Assembly (NCBI RefSeq): GCF_011075055.1
Contig: NC_058151.1
Span: 2,400,001 to 2,464,000, forward strand
Length of the DNA stretch: 64,000 nt
From: Mangifera indica
Taxonomy: Eukaryota; Streptophyta; Magnoliopsida; Sapindales; Anacardiaceae
Direction of reading: 5' to 3'
The first letter of the stretch is position 1. Each line of letters opens with the position of its first letter. Below, one piece after another: positions 46,420 through 58,939 of the stretch. Below the pieces are notes generated by a model. That model ran no database searches and was not told the DNA's origin. It worked only from the letters and a program-made list of their open reading frames with translations. Position numbers and translations under genes: made by a program.

Positions 46420-49400
46420 TTTGACACGGAATCGTGGGCTGTGGCTGCTGTCGCCCCATAGGGAGTGGGCAACTGGCAAAACATTCTGGCTGGGCTGGCC
46501 CTTCTGGATGGCATCATGTCGCCATTGCAGGGCGCCACTAGCTCAGCTGTTGCCATTATTCCGGTAATCTTCCTATTCCCAATCCCACCTCCATTTTCAT
46601 ATCTTTTGATGGCGACTGCTCCACTCTCCCATCAAATCTCTACACTTTTTTATTTTATATTCTTCTTTAGCTTACTGGATTTGCATTTATCTTTAAAGCA
46701 TCGAGAATCTCAACTGTGCTTCTGGGCAACCAGCCGCGATAAAATTGGGTTGCAGGATTCGTATTTATCACTTCTAGAGATGAAGATGATCACAGATTTT
46801 AATAATATCTTTCATTTCCCACGTTACAGACTTGATGAAACATGATCTCATCTATTCCTCAGAGTTTGATGACTTTCTATTATCACTATTTGTCTAGAGT
46901 TTTGAGGCAACATAACGATTTCTACAGGATCTCAACATCAATGTACAGCGGGGCACATATTGGTTTATTACTTTTCTTAATTCAAACAGACAGATGCTTT
47001 AGTGAAACCATCAGAAATGGCACAGGTCGGATAAGTGCTGAACACCTCAATTTTTGTCTCTATAGAAGAAACCTTTACTTGTTTCCAGTGCAAGATAACA
47101 AGGAATCCTCATTTCTTCTTTGTTGAAAATATTTTTCTCTTTATTCCTACATAAATATTTACTCATATTTTTTTTATTTTTTTAAAAATAATAAAATATT
47201 TATTATGTATCAGAATATATTTATAATAATTTAAAATTTTTAAAAAATTTTATTAGGTAAGTGTTTAGAAAATAAATAATAGAGATAAAGAAACGAAAAA
47301 AAAAAAAATTGAGATATTTTTTCTTCTTGTTTTTGACTGTAGAGATCACCTTTATCCCAATTGGAGAATCCCTCTCTTTGGAAAGGGAACGGCCTGACAC
47401 AAATTCGGTGGATGAATTAGATCTTTGTGAATAAAATCAAAGTATGAACTGTCCTCCTTCGTTCCCTAACTTCGAAAATTGGAAGGGATTGTCCTTGTTC
47501 ATGCACACTTTTGCCCTGTACTTCCACACTCTTCACCGAGCCCCCACCCTCGTATATTCTTCCTTCATTAAGTCTGCACGTGTTTAATATTTTTATTTTC
47601 ACACATTTTTTCTTTTTTCTTTCTTTTTTTTTTTTTTTTTTTTTAAATATTTCAGATGTTCAACTTGAAAAGCATAAGTTGACAGGATATGGATAAGCAG
47701 GTAGAAGGAATAGTACGAATAATCTTGTAAATAAAATCAGCCGTGACTTAGAAGATAAAGAATGTGACGTTGGTGTGAGTGGGCCGGCTTCTCCATCTCT
47801 ATCTTAGCAGTGAAATCAACGGAGATTCATTTGATTTTATGCCCCCTGCCCTTTCAGTGCCACCGTGAGGCGCCAGCTGGAAATCTCCTGGGCTAAGATC
47901 TAGAGGCAGCAACGGGATTTGATCCCCTTTTTAGCCTGGCCCGCAGGTGGTACAACCCACCAAATTGTTGGCCATGTCAGACATCTGGGTTGGGCAGATT
48001 GTGCCCAGACCTGAAACCAGACTCGTAGATAGGCCCGATACGATGTGTTACTGTCATTCTACACCTAAAACCTACCAAACTAGTACTCGTTAGACTGACA
48101 ACCACTAAATTTGTTTTTTTTTTAATTTCAATTTTCTTTTTCTATGAAACCCCCCCAACATTCCTCATTGCCTTTCATTCTCAACTTTTATCAACTCTCT
48201 CAATCTCAATTTCAAACTTTCTCTATCAATTTTGTTAATTATTATTTTTTCATTCAATACAAATGGATCTAAGTTTGTAAAACCCCCCAATGACTAATAA
48301 TTTTAGAGAAAATGAATAAGATTATTTAAAAATTTTTAACCAAATAAAATCATTTAAACAAATTTATAATCAAATACCAACGAGCAAATAAACTAAATAA
48401 TATATCCAAACAATTAAAAACAAACTATATTAAGAAATTAATCAAAACATGCAATATATATATATGTAAACATAAAGTAAAAAGAGTAAAGTGTTCAATA
48501 ATTTAGAGTGGTTTGGAGTTTTCTTTTTCAAGTCTCTTAAGTGAACTTTTTCAAACAATCCACTTGAAGTTCCATTAATAAAGAATCATCTTTTTATAAT
48601 AGTTCTTTAAAATTTCGTCTATATTCACTAGTTGATTCAGGATTACGTCCAACTTAATAATTATCCAAAATTTCACCCATCATAATAATTATTTAGGATT
48701 TCGTCCAAGTGTTTGAATATAGAAAATAATATTTGTGAATGTCTCTAAAAGACTAATACAAGAAAATAAGCACAAATACATCTCTCAAGAATTTGAGTTA
48801 TGGGCTTGTGAGAGAAATTAGAGAAGAAATGAGTTTAAGCTTTTTACATTATAGTCTCTAACCTATTTCCCATCAAAGAGTTTTCTATTTATAGTTTTGG
48901 ATGGTTGAAATAGCGCAAATGACCATTGGTTAGGATAATGTATTCGTTAAGTTTCAATAATAATGTTTTGACCTTGAAAACACGATGGAACAGACATCTT
49001 ATTTTGGGTGATAGGCGTTTTCTTACGCATTTTGACTTTGAAGGCTTTTAATAAGATGTTCAACTATCAAATTTTTGACATGCACCACTCGAAGGATGGG
49101 CATCCTTCTTTACACCTTCAAAATTTAATTCCGGAATGCTCTAAACATGAAGGGACAAATAAGGACTGAAAAAGGAATAGGCATCCTAAGCAAGGGAATT
49201 GCTGTCATAGTCATGGGGATGGATGTCCCTAATCTGGGAATGAGTGTCCCTGTTCATTTGGAAAAAAATTATGAGAGCTCTAAACTTGCAAGGACGACAT
49301 GAGACGAGCAAAAGAATCGATGTTACACATTTGGGGACGAGAGTCCTGTGTCTGAAAAGATGAGAAACATAAATTTCACCTGTCTTTCAGTCATAAAAAT

Positions 49401-49680
49401 TTTATGTCATGAACTTAATTAGCTCAATAAATATGAATTAGCAACTTTAAATTTAGTTTTGATATAATCAAAACACCTAGAGACCCAACAAAGTTCATAT
49501 GAGTTTAGTCCTTTTGAATACTTTGATAATGAAGAAACTCAATATATTGTTGATGAAAAAGCTCGAACATAAGCACATGAAGGTGTAACACCATTGACAA
49601 TAAAAAAAAAAAAAGAAAAAAGAAATCGATAGTGTGAGAGCACTTTGACTAAACGAGGAAACCATTATCGGTAAATTAAT
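46420..49680. other. Intergenic, GC-richer patches, no gene recognised
   Basis: An open frame at 46465-46845 (126 codons, non-ATG context at its 5' end) and an overlapping minus-strand frame carry no recognised motif. Patches at 46430-46570 and 47770-48050 are less AT-rich than their surroundings. 47120-47400 is a copy of the ATTCTC-type repeat. 48440-49330 is AT-moderate, with repeated phrases such as AGGATTACGTCCA/AGGATTTCGTCCA and GGATGTCCCTAAT/GAGTGTCCCTGTT. It could be a solo LTR or another old repeat, but I see no paired ends. Confidence 0.4.
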
Positions 49681-51440
49681 TTGATGGGCAATGTGCAAAT
49701 ATTACGGTTCATATTTAACATGCGTTAGTTTGGGTAACACCAATCATCTTCGTTGTTATATCAATAAATATTGCAAACAAATACCACACCATTTGAGAAA
49801 ACAACAATAAATTGTCTTTACAGGATCATGATTAGTTGATGAATTTACTATAGGTAATCCATGCAGTTTAGGCGTGGGAGAAATAACAAACTTTACATAT
49901 ATCCAACAAAAAATGCATACTATATGACCAAGTATGTTGTCATTTCTAATCAACCATTTATTTATGTCGAGGATGAAAAATTAGAATGAATAATGCAAAA
50001 TAGTATTAAACCAATATTTACAAGAATTCTTAAGTCTACAATTAGATATGACATTATAACTTGATGAAATTAAAAATTATAAAAGAACTACTTAATTTTG
50101 ATGGGGTTATTTATATTATTTTGGATTTATAAACAACTACTAATCATGGCTTATGATACATTTATGCAACTGCTTATTATATTAATTTTGATTAATAATT
50201 GTGCAAAAAATTATTGCATTTATGACAATGAAATATTCTCATTTTGATGTCACAATTTATTGAACATTAACAAACATTTTTAATAAATATAAAATAAATA
50301 ACTCTATTTTTTAATTATATTTGATTATGTCAAAAATAATGATATAGTCAAGTTAACGATGAATTATTTAAATCTATCGATTAGTGGCATGTGAGGTGTG
50401 TATGTCACATGATAAATTTAATAACACAAAATGATATGAGTTTGGTAAAAGGTCATATAAGTACAATCATACATGCCATTATTTACATTTCTCTAACTCC
50501 AACACACAAGCAATCATACCATGAGATATGTAAACAAATGGGCTTAATTTATAAAAAATTAATAACTAATGTGGAACCATGTGAAGTATATGAAATTAAT
50601 ATAATCAAAACTAGGTGGAATTCAATATATCAAATGTTGCAATCATGTGAATGATATGAAAACTACTGTAACACAATTTTTAATACACAACCAAAGATCT
50701 TGAAAATCCAAATTTTTTGACTGAGTATGATTAAAACATGATCAATGCTTTAATGAACAAATTGAAGCCCCTTAAAATGATCATTAGTTAATGCTAAAGT
50801 GTTTATTATTTTACCACTTGTTTAATTTATATTCTATGGTGGCCATTAGTTTCATTTTAAAATTATATAGGTTTCATAATGTTTCTAGAGACATTACCAG
50901 AGAAATTGAGGAGAAATTTAAAAATTATAGAAAAGAAACACCTTTACTATTTGTTGTAACTACCGTTTTAGATTTTAAGATAAAATTATTAGAAGTACAA
51001 AATTTATTTGAAGTTATAACTAAAAATATGATAGAACATTTAACTTATAAAGTAGATGATATTAATGAATTTTTATTTGAAATGTATAATGTTTATGAAA
51101 TTAAATATGGAAAGATATTACAAAATTTCAAACGATAGGTAAGCTAAGGTGATTTATCTAAAGGTAATTGTATATATGGTTGATTCTATGTAAAAGTAAG
51201 CAACAAGTAAGTCAAAGTTTTAATTATAGTGAGTTTTATAATTTTATTAATATTGATCATTATTTTGAAATTATGAATCAAGAAGGTAACTATTTTAATG
51301 GTCTGACATGGTGAAAAAGACATCAAAGCACATATCTTGTGTTTTCTGCCATGGTATGTGATTTACTAACATCTTCAATATCAATTGTAGCATACGAATC
51401 AACTCTTAGTGCAAGTGGATCCATGTTAGATGACAATGAT
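49680..51440 (+). pseudogene. hAT-superfamily transposase remnant (BED finger, RNase H-like, C-terminal dimerisation)
   Basis: Pieces of a hAT transposase of the RICESLEEPER/DAYSLEEPER type appear in order but in different frames. A BED zinc-finger relic lies near 49688-49780 (CKYYGSYLTC, NHLRCYINKYC). A central segment at 50391-50654 reads RCVCHMINLITQ and TRWNSIYQML. A third segment at 50791-51138 has IEEKFKNYRKE, VVTTVLDFKIKL and an ending like LYDLFEEY. A C-terminal dimerisation motif at 51290-51430 reads FNGLTW-stop-KRHQS and YESTLSASGSMLD. Segments lie in frames 2, 0, 1 and 0 (start position modulo 3), and TGG TGA puts a stop inside the last domain, so the gene is broken. No inverted termini with an 8-bp duplication could be located around it. 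Confidence 0.8.
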
Positions 51441-52023
51441 CTAACTTACATTTAAATATAGTCAAGAAGATAATGTATGTGAAATATTAGGTGATTGTAG
51501 TATTCAAGTTGTAAATCAGGTAACAGAAGATATTTTTTAAAAATTCAATAACTTGGACGTTAAAGATGAGTAAAAAAAAATATAAATAAGAATTAGAACC
51601 TATATATTTTATAATTAAATTTATTTTCATTATTTTTGATTTTTTTATTGTTCTATCATATAACTACAATATTTCTCTATCATAAATGAGGATTTTTCAA
51701 TAAAATTTTTAAAATATTATTCTCGTTTGCATTAATTTAAAAGTGAATATAAATTATTTTAATTTAATTATATATTAAAAAATATATTTATTAATCAGAG
51801 TTAAGTTGGCCTACTAAAAGCTAGTGGGTACTGGTTTACCACATGGTCGTGATTTAATCATCATTAGGTGATGAGAAACCACGCCTTATAATGGAAGGGG
51901 AGCATTACATCCGATCAAGACACCAATCTGCTCTCTAATAGAGGGTGGTGCTACAGAAGAAATTAGACACTAAACTGAGGTTTAGCAGTGCTTATCACTC
52001 AGGACGACCAGACTCTAGTCGTC

Positions 52024-52234
52024 GGTTTACTAGAAGACTTGCTGAGGAGCTTAGTGCAAGGGAGACCGAGCAAGTAGGAATAAGTTCTTCCAACTTTAGA
52101 GTTTGTTTATAGAAACGATACGAATCGACCTATGTTAAGTAAGGGGGAAGTAATCATTCGAAATGGTGTATAGTAAGAGGATTAATAATAAGCGGGAAGT
52201 ATAATATAATGATCAAAGCTTTTGCTAGGGCCCA
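52024..52234. repeat. Left arm of a large inverted repeat
   Basis: From GGTTTACTAGAAGACTTG to TTTGCTAGGGCCCA. It is the reverse complement, with scattered differences and a short indel, of 52757-52946. The arm is less AT-rich than its surroundings. Read forward it gives a peptide like RRLAEELSARETEQVGISSSNF, and the right arm read on the minus strand gives RRLVEELSARETKQVGISSS, so the arms look like two copies of one coding fragment of unknown origin. Confidence 0.75.
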
Positions 52235-52756
52235 TTTTGGTTAGGGACCACCTAATGATGATCAAATCACAATCAAATCACCACCTAATGATGATCAACT
52301 ATATAAGGGAGGAAAGAAAATAATTGTTCGTTTATTGCACTTAGGTCAGCATATTCAAAAGTTTTTTAACCAAGAGCTAGCTTATGGATCAAAGATCAAT
52401 ATTGGAAGATTGCACCCATCACTTTTCTTCTTGACTTCAATGATTTGCCTGCAAGAGGATCATCGAATGTTAGAGAAAGAGATAGAAAATTGACTAGAGT
52501 AGAGAAGGTTGTGTATATCTATTCTAATTGGGGGGATAGCTTGACTCGATAAATGGGAGAGATCAAATCATGCGGGAAAAGGGGGGACCCCCATCTAGAT
52601 GAAAAGTTAAGGTGTTGTTCGGATATTGATCATAGTAGATGTCACTTCCTTCATTAGATGGGTTTTGGCTTGTCTTGCTTGCATATTGGAAGGCTAGGTT
52701 TGGAACCTTCTAGGAACTGAATTGCTAGAAAAATCTTTTCTTTTGTTTAAACTAAG

Positions 52757-52946
52757 TGGGCCCTAGCCAAAACTTTAATCGTTGTGCTTCGCTTTTATTA
52801 TTAGTCCTCTTACCATACACCATTTCGAATGGTTACTTTCCCCTTACTTAACATAGGTCGATGGCAAACGCTGAAGTTGGAAGAACTTATCCCCACTTGC
52901 TTGGTCTCCCTTGCACTAAGCTCCTCAACAAGTCTTCTAGTAAACC
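52757..52946. repeat. Right arm of a large inverted repeat
   Basis: TGGGCCCTAGCCAAAACTTT through AGTCTTCTAGTAAACC, inverted relative to 52024-52234 with a 522-base spacer. The open frame on the minus strand (52810-52992) belongs to this duplicated fragment and is not an intact gene. The pair could be ends of an unknown transposon or two inverted retroelement fragments. Confidence 0.75.
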
Positions 52947-53707
52947 AACAATTGAAGTTCGACTCATTAAGGACCGGCATGACATAACCCAAGAAGGGCC
53001 AACACGATATGACTTAGAAGGCCTTAGGCCATGTTATGAGCCTTTATCTGCTAGCAGGTTGACCTGACTTGCTAGGCACAACTTCGCCCAGCACCATGAC
53101 AGGTCATGCTAGAGTTAACACATCCCGAGCCAACACCTTTACTAACATCAGTGGCAGATGTTTTGTTTCTTTTTTTGTTTTTTTATCCAATTGAATTGAT
53201 TTTGGATTCAAGTGTGATATTTTAATAAACTTATATTATTAAAGATTATTTTGAATCGGCCAAAACATGTAATTTTAAGCCAGACTTAATATTATTAATG
53301 AGCTGTAATGGCCTAATAAAGTTTGTCTTGGTTATCTTAATCCAATTATACATAAAGCTAGGGGTGAGCAAATTATCCAATTGAGATGGAAATTCTTGGA
53401 TATCCAATTGTCAATTCCTATTCTTACCTAGATCCAAAAGACTTCAAATAGGTTTAGGTTCCAATTTAAGTGTAATTGATAGGTTCCAACTAAAGTTTCG
53501 GTTCCTTTCTAAGGAACTGGAATCAATATAAAATACTATGATTATACACAATTAATTTTGGATAAGTCTAACATTTCCAGCTAGAATGATAAATAAATAT
53601 GGAAAATTAAAATTCATTGTGATTCTTTGAAAAAGATTTAAGAGTATCACGGAAGATATGGTAAAGACATATTGGATGCTCTTATTCTATTGTACCAATT
53701 GAAAATA

Positions 53708-54115
53708 GGTCAAATGATTATTTCCCACCCAATGTTTAAGGAAACAACATATTTTCACTCTCTAAGGTTAAAAAATTTATTTTTTCATCCATCTATTAAA
53801 TTTGTTAAAAAAATTTGTTATTTTTTAAATAAAATTGTTGAAAAGATGAAAAAACTGTTGAGCTAAATAACATTTTGTCTATAAAATTTTATTAAATATA
53901 TTTTTATACATAATTTATACTAATTTTGAAATGAAAATAGTAAAAAAAAATTTAAAATCAATTATCACTAACAATATTAATCGTCAAAGATGTAAGTGAA
54001 AATTTAAAACTAAGCACTGATTTTGAAAAGATGGGGTGAGAAAATAGATTTTCAAACGTAATGAGTGAAAATTTGTCATTTCATCTAACCATGGGTGGGA
54101 TATGGTCATCTGGCC
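53708..54115. mobile_element. Short Mutator-like non-autonomous element
   Basis: Left GGTCAAATGATTATTTCCCA then CCCAATGTTTAAGGAAACAA. The right end in reverse reads GGCCAGATGACCATATCCCA and CCCATGGTTAGATGAAATGA. About 408 bases, the shortest complete copy in the window. AT-rich core, no coding capacity, no clear duplication. Confidence 0.65.
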
Positions 54116-54538
54116 TTAAAAAAAGGGTCAAAGGTTGATCAGTGATCATAACAAGAAGAAAACAATATAGTATAAAAAGTAGGGTTTCCCTCATGTTACG
54201 GTATTGCCAATCAATCAGCTAGACATACTATGTTCAATCACCGAGTTTAATTTCTTATAAATTTGATTGTTTAATGGAAGAAGCTGATTTTACTGCTTAA
54301 ACTACGGCTAAGGTAGACAGAAAGGATGAAAGTGACAATGGTGGAATTGGTCCAAAGCCAGTTGCATAGCATGTGGTGTTTTGCTAGGATCATGTGAGAG
54401 TCTAGTTGATAGATGGCGACTTTCACTAAGCCAAACCCTGTGAGTTCAATCTTCAAACTTGACCATGTAAGTTTATATTATCAAAATTAAAGGCAAGTAA
54501 TCAATCACACTAATACCAAATAATGCAATTTAATAACC

Positions 54539-54540
<2 letters not shown>

Positions 54541-54597
<57 letters not shown>
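54541..54597. repeat. (TA)n microsatellite
   Basis: About 57 bases of alternating TA. Confidence 0.95.
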
Positions 54598-54599
<2 letters not shown>

Positions 54600-55031
54600 T
54601 TCATAAAAAGACGTAAAATATTCTCATTTTCTTAATATGTATCAAATCAATATAAATCTCTAAATTTTCTACTTATCTTGAATTTTTCCCAACTCCATTC
54701 CTAAGAAATTTGAACACATAATTATCACATGTTAATTGAATTAAAACATAACTCACTCAATTGATAATTTAATCAAACATTTTAGCTTAGTTGTTGGAGT
54801 GCAGAGGCCAGTTATTTTATCTCTTTCCCTGTTGATGTTAATTGCGGATGTAACTGAGGGTGAGAATGCGCAGAGAGAAGAGCAACCTTATGTAGCCACC
54901 AGGAAAACATTAAGTACATCCTATCATAGTGTACTACGCTATATAAGCCCTTCTATATTGATTAATAATATTTTAACTCATAATTTATTATTTAATTTAT
55001 ATTTCCATACAATTGAAAATATTCTTACAAA

Positions 55032-55483
55032 TAGGGATGATAATGGAGAGAGACAGGGTTGAATACCTTATTTTCTGTCCCTGTCCCCATTACAAGGATG
55101 ATAATGATTCCTTGTTTCTTACCCGTAGAAAAAAATTCTCTTATTGTATTGTACCCACGAGAAAAATCCTCTTGTTGTATCATTTAAATACAATATAAAC
55201 ATATTAAACAATAAAATTAACTAAAACTAAAACTAATTCACTATTTTAAATGTCATAAATAATATGTGCTAACAACTTTAATATGTATAACAAAAAATAT
55301 AAATAAATTTGAAAAACATAAATAATATAAAACTATAAAGATATATTAATGTTTTAAATAAATATATTAATATAAAAGGGTAGATACGAGACACATGCAT
55401 CCCAACCATGATTTTGGGGATATTTTTTGTTTCCGTTCCCATCCCCATTTTATTAGAGAATTTTCTCTCCGTTAGAGTTGGAG
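55032..55483. mobile_element. Possible hAT-like non-autonomous element
   Basis: Left side AGGGATGATAATGGAGAGAG, then CTGTCCCTGTCCCCATTACA. Right side CCGTTCCCATCCCCATTTTA, then GAGAATTTTCTCTCCG, which is roughly inverted to the left. The wording is typical of plant hAT-type short elements. Borders and duplication are uncertain. Confidence 0.4.
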
Positions 55484-55499
55484 ATAGTCAGGAATCTTA

Positions 55500-57790
55500 A
55501 ATTTTGACCAAAATTGTCATTTGTATTTACATACGCAAATGGGTAGTAATAAGCATGGAAGCTAGGCTTATTGCCTTATATACACTCACAATAAAGGTTA
55601 AGTAGAATTGTTTTGCGATCAGTCTAGGAAGAAAAGATGACAAAATATGTCAACTTCAATAGTGGAGAAATATTCCATAACTCTAGTATAATGTTGATGT
55701 AATCCTCTTCATTCTGTGACAGGTGAGTAAGCTTCAGGGTCTGCGAGATGTCTTGTAATGTGAGGCCAAACAAATTAAGAGCCACAAATATATACATCGA
55801 TCTAATTATCTAAAAGCAAGTCAACTATTTCAAGTTGTGGTCTCAGTTTTTCATTTCTCCTTAGCAACACATTCCTCATTTTCTTGAAAATTTCTTGACC
55901 ACCTTTGTTGCTCAAATAATTGCTCAGTTGAAATATGCAGAGTTAAACGATAAACTGAGAAATGCTAGTGGAATTTTTAAGAGAACTCAGTCCGGTCATG
56001 TTCAATCGAAATTACATCCGTCATGAATAGCTAATGAAGGATTGTTTATTGAAAGTTAGTATCAAAAGCTCTATTAAATCGATGTTATTAGTTATCTTAA
56101 CTTAAATTTTAAACCCTAAACTTTACTATATATCATATTAGTTTGTACTTCAATTTACAACTTAGGGTTTAGCCGACCGTTTCCGTACATTGATTATCAT
56201 TATTTGGCGTTTCTTTTCTGCCAACGTGAGTTAAACAAGGTTTACATTGCAAATGCGAAAACTTGCGATTTCAAGGTTTTAGAAATTAATGCTTACTATG
56301 TACTGCCCTTTATAAAACAATTTGATTGATTCTTGTCTTTTCATTTATGTTGAAAGGCCTTTTTTAATTTACAACAATTTGAAAATTTGGCTTTTCAATT
56401 TGACTAACTAAATGATTTAAGTGCCCTAACTATCATGTTCTTGGCCCTTGTGGCTCTTCCAAATTGAGGTGTTTGTGACCTTCCAATTTGCTCACTTGAA
56501 TTGTTGCATGATTTCATACCATCCCTTTAGTTTCTTCATTCTGTGGTTATAATCTTTCGATCACAGACTTCCTTGATCATTTCCTTTAAAATCATATCCC
56601 TTCTTCACTTGTTCAAATATAGTAATTATGGTAATTGATGATAAGTATGTAGGATTTAGCATACATGAATTGTCAAAATTTTTATCATTCAATTCTAATT
56701 TTAGGATCTATGTATAAAATATAAAATACTGAATTAAAGTGTTTAGAATTATATGAATACTTTGATCTCTATGCAATATGAATTGATAACGCTATCAAGA
56801 TTATTATCAATATTATTTGCTTGAGATTACCTACATCAGAATGATTGGTTTTTCACTTTTGAAACCTTTTCAAAAGATAATTTTTGATAGATAAAACTAT
56901 ATTGTATGATTTTCAGAGATGGGATCTAGTCAATATAAAATAGGTCATTGAACCCTCTTATCAAAAATCCAATAAATTAAAAAATCTACACTTGTACTGT
57001 CTACTTATATTATAACATTTAAGTATATAAAACTTATATTTATTAAACACTTAAGTCTATATACTAACTATCATTTAACTATTCAATTATTCATTTTATT
57101 AAATCAAAATTATAATTATTGTTAACTCGCATAAAAATTTTTGTTAACATTAGGCATAATTCGTGTTAATTAGAAGAAGATTTGAAATGCCAATTTTATG
57201 TAAGGTTGTGATGAAGAATGCTAAAAGATGACATTAACAAACTGCTACATGCATTGTTAAGGGCATCATACTAGCTGGAAGGGTCTTCATCATGGCTGCT
57301 AATTACGTTTAATCAGCATGTAATCGTTACCGACTAATCTCATCATCCATCTTTATTAGATAGATAATTTATCTAATTTACGCAAATTATTCATATTATT
57401 TTTACATATTTTGACCTTGTGTTTAATTATTTGTTTAAAATCGATGTTCATAGATATATATTTTAAGAGAAAAGGCATAAAGCATGATTTTGTCTTTCTG
57501 TTGATCTCATACATGACTGGTAAACGGTTTCTATTCTTGATATATAGCTGGACTAAGAATATACAAACATTAAATATAATTATTAAGGTTTTAATCGTAT
57601 TTAATTAGGGATAATCTGTATTATTAGAGCATACAAGCTTATGCATGCCTTTGTACGCATGTGCTTAGCATCTTCATCACAGATAGATTGAAGAAAGAAG
57701 CCAACCTGATGCATGCTTAATTAGCTAATTATTGTTCAAATGTAACAATCATACATGTTGCGTGATGTGCTGTTTTTTGAATTAATTTGT
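55500..57790. other. Intergenic, no gene recognised
   Basis: AT-rich with no long open frame (the longest is 65 codons at 57411-57608, without motif). No inverted repeat or RNA gene recognised. Confidence 0.45.
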
Positions 57791-57802
57791 CAAATTTAAA
57801 AA

Positions 57803-58930
57803 GGCCAAAAGATTATTCCCACCCAAGGATTGGTCTATTTCCAAACTCTCACCTGCTATATTTTGAAAATTCAAATATCCACCTATTATCTAATTTCGGT
57901 TAAAATTTGTCATTAGTTACAAAAGTGAAAACACTATTTAACCAATAACATAAAAAACTAACATTTTATCTCATTTCCCTTTTAGTTAAAAAAACTAATA
58001 ATTTTTCTTACTCAAAAGTTTGAAAAATTATTTTTTCCCTCTTAAGATTTTATTCTTTCTTTTTTTCTTTGGCGATTATTCTCCGACTGACTTCTCAAAC
58101 CTTCTTCTCTGTCAGTGCTCCCTCTTGCCTCCTGGATGGAGGTGAATTAAAGTTTGGACTGAGACATGATAAATCAAAGATGAATTAAAGAAGGAAGGGC
58201 ATCCTCTGATTATTCTTTTTAATTGTTCATAGAGAGCACGGTGTAAGAAGGAATAATAACACTATAAAGATATAAGTTTTGCTTAAATAATCCAACCACT
58301 TAATAAAAATCTTTTACTGTTTTATTACTTTTGCCAAACACTCTTTTTACTTTCAAATTACAACTTTTATATAATATCTCAAGATAGTTACTTTATTATA
58401 TTGGTTCACTTATATTTTTACATGCAGAGGGCTTATTACAAAATATTTTAATTTATAAAAAAATAAATATAAAATAAAAGTATTAATCTCTTTACCTCTA
58501 AAGGATAGTTTGAGTAACAAAATAGGAGATTTCATATATGAAAGAGCACGAGTTTAAATATCTTTTAATGATATTTCAAGATCAAATTCTTAACGAAGTG
58601 GGAAAAATCAAAACGTCTCCCAAGTGGGAGAAGAACATGGGTGGAAAGGTCAGCTTTGGTCATCAAAGAAGCAATGAAACAAATGCAAACCTTATGGGAA
58701 AAATGTAATTTTTTAAAATTAGGTTAAGAGAAAATTATGAGTTTTTAAAATTAAGGTGGAAAAAAAGATAACAATTTTTTAAATATTACTAGTTAAATGA
58801 TAATTATACCCTTAAATTTAACGAATTTTATTAATTTTAACAACTGATAGGTAGATATTTGAGTTTTCAAAATTTAGCGGGTGGAAATTGATAGTAAACT
58901 AAACCTTGGGTGGGAACATGTGCTTTGGCC
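57803..58930. mobile_element. Mutator-like non-autonomous element with intact duplication
   Basis: Starts GGCCAAAAGATTATTCCCAC and ends with the inverted form (GTGGGAACATGTGCTTTGGCC). A perfect 9-bp direct repeat ATTTAAAAA flanks it at 57794-57802 and 58931-58939. Subterminal AAAATTCAAATATCCACCTA is mirrored by TAGGTAGATATTTGAGTTTT. The core holds a patch at 58060-58150 (TTGGCGATTATTCTCCGACTG and so on) unlike those of the other copies, and a SINE-like sequence near 58500-58625. No transposase. Confidence 0.85.
58500..58625. mobile_element. SINE-like tRNA-derived repeat (candidate) nested in a Mutator-like element
   Basis: GGATAGTTTGAGTAACAAAA (A-box-like) is followed by GAGCACGAGTTTAAATATC (B-box-like) and ATATTTCAAGATCAAATTCT. 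Wording is parallel to the candidates at 41626 and 62817. Ends undefined. Confidence 0.35.
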
Positions 58931-58939
58931 ATTTAAAAA

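Noticed and set aside
46465..47126. Two successive frames (126 and 94 codons) in a GC-richer patch
   Set aside because: The composition suggested a gene, but there is no domain, no family resemblance and no consistent exon structure. Low-complexity hydrophobic runs point to chance.
52810..53067. Short frames on both strands at the right arm of the inverted repeat
   Set aside because: They are fragments of the duplicated arm sequence; neither arm holds a complete gene.
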